Assembly (NCBI GenBank): GCA_016296575.1
Contig: JAEDJA010000026.1
Location: forward strand, 1-37,140
Length of the DNA stretch: 37,140 nucleotides
Reading direction: 5' to 3'
DNA from: Treponema sp.
GTDB lineage: Bacteria > Spirochaetota > Spirochaetia > Treponematales > Treponemataceae
Position numbers and translations under genes: made by a program. Below, one piece after another: positions 34,544-37,140 of the stretch (the first letter of the stretch is position 1; each line of letters starts with the position of its first letter). Under the pieces are notes generated by a model. That model saw nothing but the letters and a program-made list of their open reading frames with translations, ran no database searches and was not told the DNA's origin.

Positions 34544-35863
34544 TTATTCATTGCACAGGGAATATTCAATATCTGCTGCTTTGATAATAGGTAAGAATAA
34601 TTGCTCCTGCACTTTTTCAAGTTTATCCAAAGCATTTTCTACTGCCACATGTTCAGCATAATGATTTAGCATAGTTTCGGTTCTATGACCAGAACCTGTC
34701 ATAATTACACGATTATCCTGAATCAAATCCTTTACGCGGCTGCACCATAAATGTCGCCATGCATGAAAGCAGATTTTTTCCGGAGCTGGATGCCCCGATT
34801 CTTTTAATGCTCGTCTAAAATACTTTAACCAGTTTTTAGGGTCTGTCGGCTGTTTAGGAAGAAGACCAAAGAATACAAAACCTGCCTGACCTTCATTATA
34901 AGGATTGAAACTTGCCTGCATAAGAAGTGCATCTCGAACCTTTGGAGGAATTTTTATTTCCCTGGATTCATTTGTTTTTGTTTCTTTAAGACCATCATAC
35001 TTGCTCCATGAATGACGAATATAAATTCTATCAATACCAATATCCTGCAGCTGAAGACCTGCAATTTCACCCTGACGCATTCCAGTATAGAAAGCCAGTT
35101 CATTTGCAAGCTTCGCAGAATCATTTTCCCATGGAGTTCTAAAAACAGCAGCGGCCTGTTCAAGAGTAAGGATATCACGTTTCTTAGATTTTTGACCGCA
35201 TTTTAAGATTCCATCAAAACAATTGTTTTCAGTCAGTTCATTAAAAAATGCCCATTTTAATGGAACCGTAATTGAACTTACAATCGAGTTTATTGTCTTT
35301 GGAGCAAGCTTTAAGACATCTTCGTTATTAAATATTTCCTGAACATCTTTTCTGGTAATACTTCCAACAGATCTTCCCGCCAACATTGGAAGCCAATAAA
35401 TCATTACACGGCTTCTCATGGTTGCACAGTATGATTGATGAATACTTTGATTTTTAAGTTTCTTTTCTTTTACATAAGGAGAGTTTTCAAAATCCCAGAA
35501 GTTAAGAAGAAAATCTTCAATTGGTCTGTCCTCAGGGCTTTTATGAATTACAGCAGAAGTAATGTAATTACGTTCTTTTAGAATTTTGATAATGCTTTTT
35601 ACTTCTTCAGTTGAAAAATCAGTAGTTCGCAAATCATTTAAGATTTTGATTTTATCAACAGAGCTATAAGCATCAGAATCTTGTTTACTGTTAATTCTTG
35701 CGGGAATCTGTCCATTAACAACCCATTCCATTGCCTTTCTTTCAGCTTCAACTCTAGTACGGCAGCCTGTACTTTTGCTTGTAGAACGGGAACCATCATT
35801 CATACGGAATTGCACATAATAAATTCCAGTATGGCGTTTAAAAATAGAATAAGGTTTGGTCAT
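34544..35863 (-). CDS. int: Tyrosine recombinase/integrase
   Basis: 439 aa from ATG 35863 (AAGG upstream; the extension to 35920 is unlikely). The N-terminus (MTKPYSIFKRHTGIYYVQFR) is an arm-binding-like domain, a core-binding SAM-like domain follows at about 110-215, and the catalytic domain has Arg263 (TGMRQGEIAG), Lys295 (KETKTNES), His367 and Arg370 (FHAWRHLW), His393 (GSGHRTE) and Tyr402 (NHYAEH). All six catalytic positions are present, so it should be active. The gene lies about 150 bases from a 3' tRNA-Met fragment, as expected for an integrase targeting a tRNA gene. Confidence 0.92.
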   Translation of the reverse strand: MTKPYSIFKRHTGIYYVQFRMNDGSRSTSKSTGCRTRVEAERKAMEWVVNGQIPARINSKQDSDAYSSVDKIKILNDLRTTDFSTEEVKSIIKILKERNYITSAVIHKSPEDRPIEDFLLNFWDFENSPYVKEKKLKNQSIHQSYCATMRSRVMIYWLPMLAGRSVGSITRKDVQEIFNNEDVLKLAPKTINSIVSSITVPLKWAFFNELTENNCFDGILKCGQKSKKRDILTLEQAAAVFRTPWENDSAKLANELAFYTGMRQGEIAGLQLQDIGIDRIYIRHSWSKYDGLKETKTNESREIKIPPKVRDALLMQASFNPYNEGQAGFVFFGLLPKQPTDPKNWLKYFRRALKESGHPAPEKICFHAWRHLWCSRVKDLIQDNRVIMTGSGHRTETMLNHYAEHVAVENALDKLEKVQEQLFLPIIKAADIEYSLCNE

Positions 35864-35909
35864 AAAAACCTTCCTTTTCTGAAACTGGCAAGTATGAGTC
35901 TTAAAAAAG

Positions 35910-35934
35910 TTGCTCAACATCCTTGCTCAATATC
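35910..35934. repeat. 25-bp direct repeat, copy 2
   Basis: 22 of 25 bases match 9495-9519 in the same orientation, 26.4 kb away. It consists of two TTGCTCAAYAT-like half-units just upstream of the integrase start. Confidence 0.4.
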
Positions 35935-35986
35935 AAGGTGATTTTCACGCCAAACCTTACTTAATAGGGTTTAGTAGTGTTGTAAC

Positions 35987-36003
35987 TCCTTGTAACACAA
36001 GGA
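35987..36003. other. Small hairpin upstream of the integrase
   Basis: TCCTTGT-AAC-ACAAGGA, perfect 7-bp arms with a 3-base loop, between the integrase and the tRNA fragment. Possible integrase or excisionase site. Confidence 0.4.
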
Positions 36004-36013
36004 TTTAGCAGTA

Positions 36014-36055
36014 TAGCGGGGGCAGGACTCGAACCTGCGGCCTCCGGGTTATGAG
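36014..36055 (-). tRNA. tRNA-Met 3' fragment, probable attachment site
   Basis: On the minus strand the sequence runs from an anticodon loop CTCATAA (anticodon CAT), through stem half CCCGG and a variable region, to a complete T-arm (GCAGG-TTCGAGT-CCTGC) and acceptor half CCCCGCT with discriminator A; no CCA is encoded. Before the loop the sequence (TTTTTTGACCTT) does not pair with CCCGG, and there is no D-arm or 5' acceptor half, so this is not a working tRNA gene. Homology that begins exactly at the anticodon loop is what an integrase identity segment looks like. The full tRNA-Met gene must lie outside the window. Confidence 0.75.
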
Positions 36056-36467
36056 AAGGTCAAAAAAGTCCCCGTTCAAATCAACATCATTCAATTAGTT
36101 GCAATAACTTGATAATAGCACAGGAAATTCCACTTTACAATACAGTTTAGACTACCCTAATTCAGTTAAAACAAGGGTTAGTTTAAAGATTTAGTTTAAA
36201 TTAGCGACCATCGGGTTTTTGGCTCGGGGGTCAAAAAAGGCTCTAGTTTAAAATATTGGTTTAAATTACTGGTATACGGGTTTTTAACTCGATGGCAGAA
36301 TTTTAGGTTGTTAGTTTAAAATAACTAGTTTAAATTCGAGGCCTTCGGGAAAGAAGCCCGGATTTTGATGTTTTCTGGGGAAATAATAAATGGGAATGTA
36401 TACTAGAGCCATTGTCTTTTTTGGATTATTATATTATTGATATATTCTAAAGAACAAATGGTGGAAT
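36056..36467. other. Non-coding region between tRNA fragment and AlbA gene
   Basis: About 410 bases with no supported gene. It contains the approximately 66-bp tandem repeats (36179-36366). GGTCAAAAAAGTCCCC near 36058 resembles GGGTCAAAAAAGGCTC near 36228, so a further, more degenerate unit may start at the tRNA fragment. An AT-rich stretch near 36410-36450 probably carries the promoter of the next gene. Confidence 0.5.
36179..36366. repeat. Three tandem units of about 66 bp, each with palindromes
   Basis: Units start at TAGTTTAAA 36179, 36244 and 36312 (spacing 65 and 68). Each has TAGTTTAAA, six or seven variable bases, then GTTTAAATT, a variable stretch, and a short stem: CGGGTT-TTT-GGCTCG in unit 1, CGGGTT-TTT-AACTCG in unit 2, and TTCGGG/CCCGGA in unit 3. 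The sequence of the stem varies while pairing is kept (with G-U pairs), which suggests the structure matters. Confidence 0.7.
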
Positions 36468-37091
36468 ATGCAAAATCTAGAATTATTGATAAAAGAACTT
36501 ATAAAATTACCAAACGAAACTGAAACAGTTGGGTTTAAACACAATAATTTTGATCCAGAAATGATTGGTTCTGATATTAGTGCGCTTGCGAATTCTGCAG
36601 CTAATCGTGGGAAAAATCAATCCTATATGGTTTGGGGAGTTAATAATGAAACACATGATATTATTGGAACCAATTATAATCGCTTTTCAAAATTAGCAAA
36701 AAATCAGGAAATTGATAGTTGGTTAAAGAATACTATATCAAAGAATGCAGATTTTGATTTTTTCGATGCTGAAATAGATGGTAAAAAGCTTGTTGTTTTA
36801 ATAATTCAAAAAGCCGTTGGACAACCTGTAACTTTTAAAAAAAATTCTTTTATTAGAATAGGTTCATATACAAAACCTTTACGTGACTATCCTGCAGTAG
36901 AGGCTCAACTTTGGGATAAACTTAGACTAAATAACTTTGAAAAGATTGCTGCAAAATCGGAGCTTCATAAGGATGAAATATTTCAATATTTAGACTTTAC
37001 GTGTTATTTTGATCTACAGAATATTCCTATTCCAACTAATCAAGATGGAATTTTGCATTATATGTTAGAGGATAGTATAGTTCTAAAGTAA
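36468..37091 (+). pseudogene. AlbA-domain ATP-binding protein, C-terminus missing
   Basis: 207 aa from ATG 36468 (GGTGG upstream). The N-terminal AlbA_2 domain is complete: LPNETETVGFKHNNFDPEMI, DISALANSAANRGKNQSYMV, DIIGTNYNRF, TFKKNSFIRIGSYTKPLRDY. The following linker (CYFDLQNIPIPTNQDGILHY) normally leads into the HATPase-like half, but here the frame stops at LEDSIVLK and no continuation is recognisable in the remaining 49 bases. Relatives are about 450-550 aa. It may still make a stand-alone AlbA-domain protein. It is the only larger plus-strand gene in the right part and lies outside the presumed attachment site. Confidence 0.65.
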
Positions 37092-37140
37092 CCGTCAAAA
37101 CACCCACACCTAAAAAGCAAAACGAAAGTAACGTAAAATA

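Noticed and set aside
36179..36366. CRISPR array
   Set aside because: Only three units of about 66 bp, with the repeat part itself variable and palindromic, no uniform spacers and no cas genes.

Overview
The window is AT-rich (roughly two thirds A+T) and most resembles a host-associated treponeme (Spirochaetota). The reasons are a lipoprotein, a BMP-family binding protein beside a very large propeller/HD-GYP sensor, and an abundance of AAA ATPase genes carrying C-terminal nuclease-like domains. The genus is an inference from protein resemblance, not from a marker gene.

Left part (1-7.7 kb): genes that look resident. These are a GNAT acetyltransferase and a GNAT remnant, a ChaN/Tiki-like lipoprotein, and a two-gene operon (ATGA overlap) in which a 1191-aa membrane sensor (ECF-S-like membrane domain, periplasmic propeller, HD-GYP) precedes a BMP/PnrA-like binding protein.

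Middle (7.7-19.4 kb): three AAA ATPase genes (one frameshifted with a nonsense codon, one intact, one lacking its N-terminus) surround a complete Wadjet operon, jetA-jetB-jetC-jetD (17709 down to 11114, minus strand), an SMC-like anti-plasmid system. Each ATPase gene has a long palindrome between its promoter and its ribosome binding site. The third ATPase remnant is framed by two related palindromes. A decayed small gene (19037-19415) follows.

Next (19.5-23.9 kb): an uncharacterised five-gene operon (107 aa, 108 aa, 270 aa with a possible PH-like fold and coiled coil, 392 aa, and a 67-aa double zinc ribbon) with a divergent XRE regulator. Beside it lie two small membrane-anchored proteins and an array of five consecutive hairpins, the outer two being a perfect 50-bp direct repeat.

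Right part (23.9-37.1 kb): an isochorismatase/pRiA4b-ORF3 fusion, two AlbA/HATPase-type ATP-binding genes (one with an in-frame amber), a YhcG (DUF1016) stub, and a restriction-modification-like operon. That operon holds an XRE controller, an NPPY-less M-type subunit with an in-frame stop, RhuM, and a 1340-aa GIY-YIG/helicase/N6-adenine methyltransferase. Then come a tyrosine integrase, a 42-nt 3' fragment of tRNA-Met (probable attachment site), a set of about 66-bp tandem repeats, and a truncated AlbA-domain gene.

Overall, from about 7.7 kb rightward this is a defence and mobile-element island. Almost all genes there are on the minus strand, and at least five reading frames are interrupted by single-base lesions, so parts of the island are decaying. 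The best candidates for undescribed biology are the 19.5-22.9 kb module and the GIY-YIG/helicase/methylase-RhuM-M operon.
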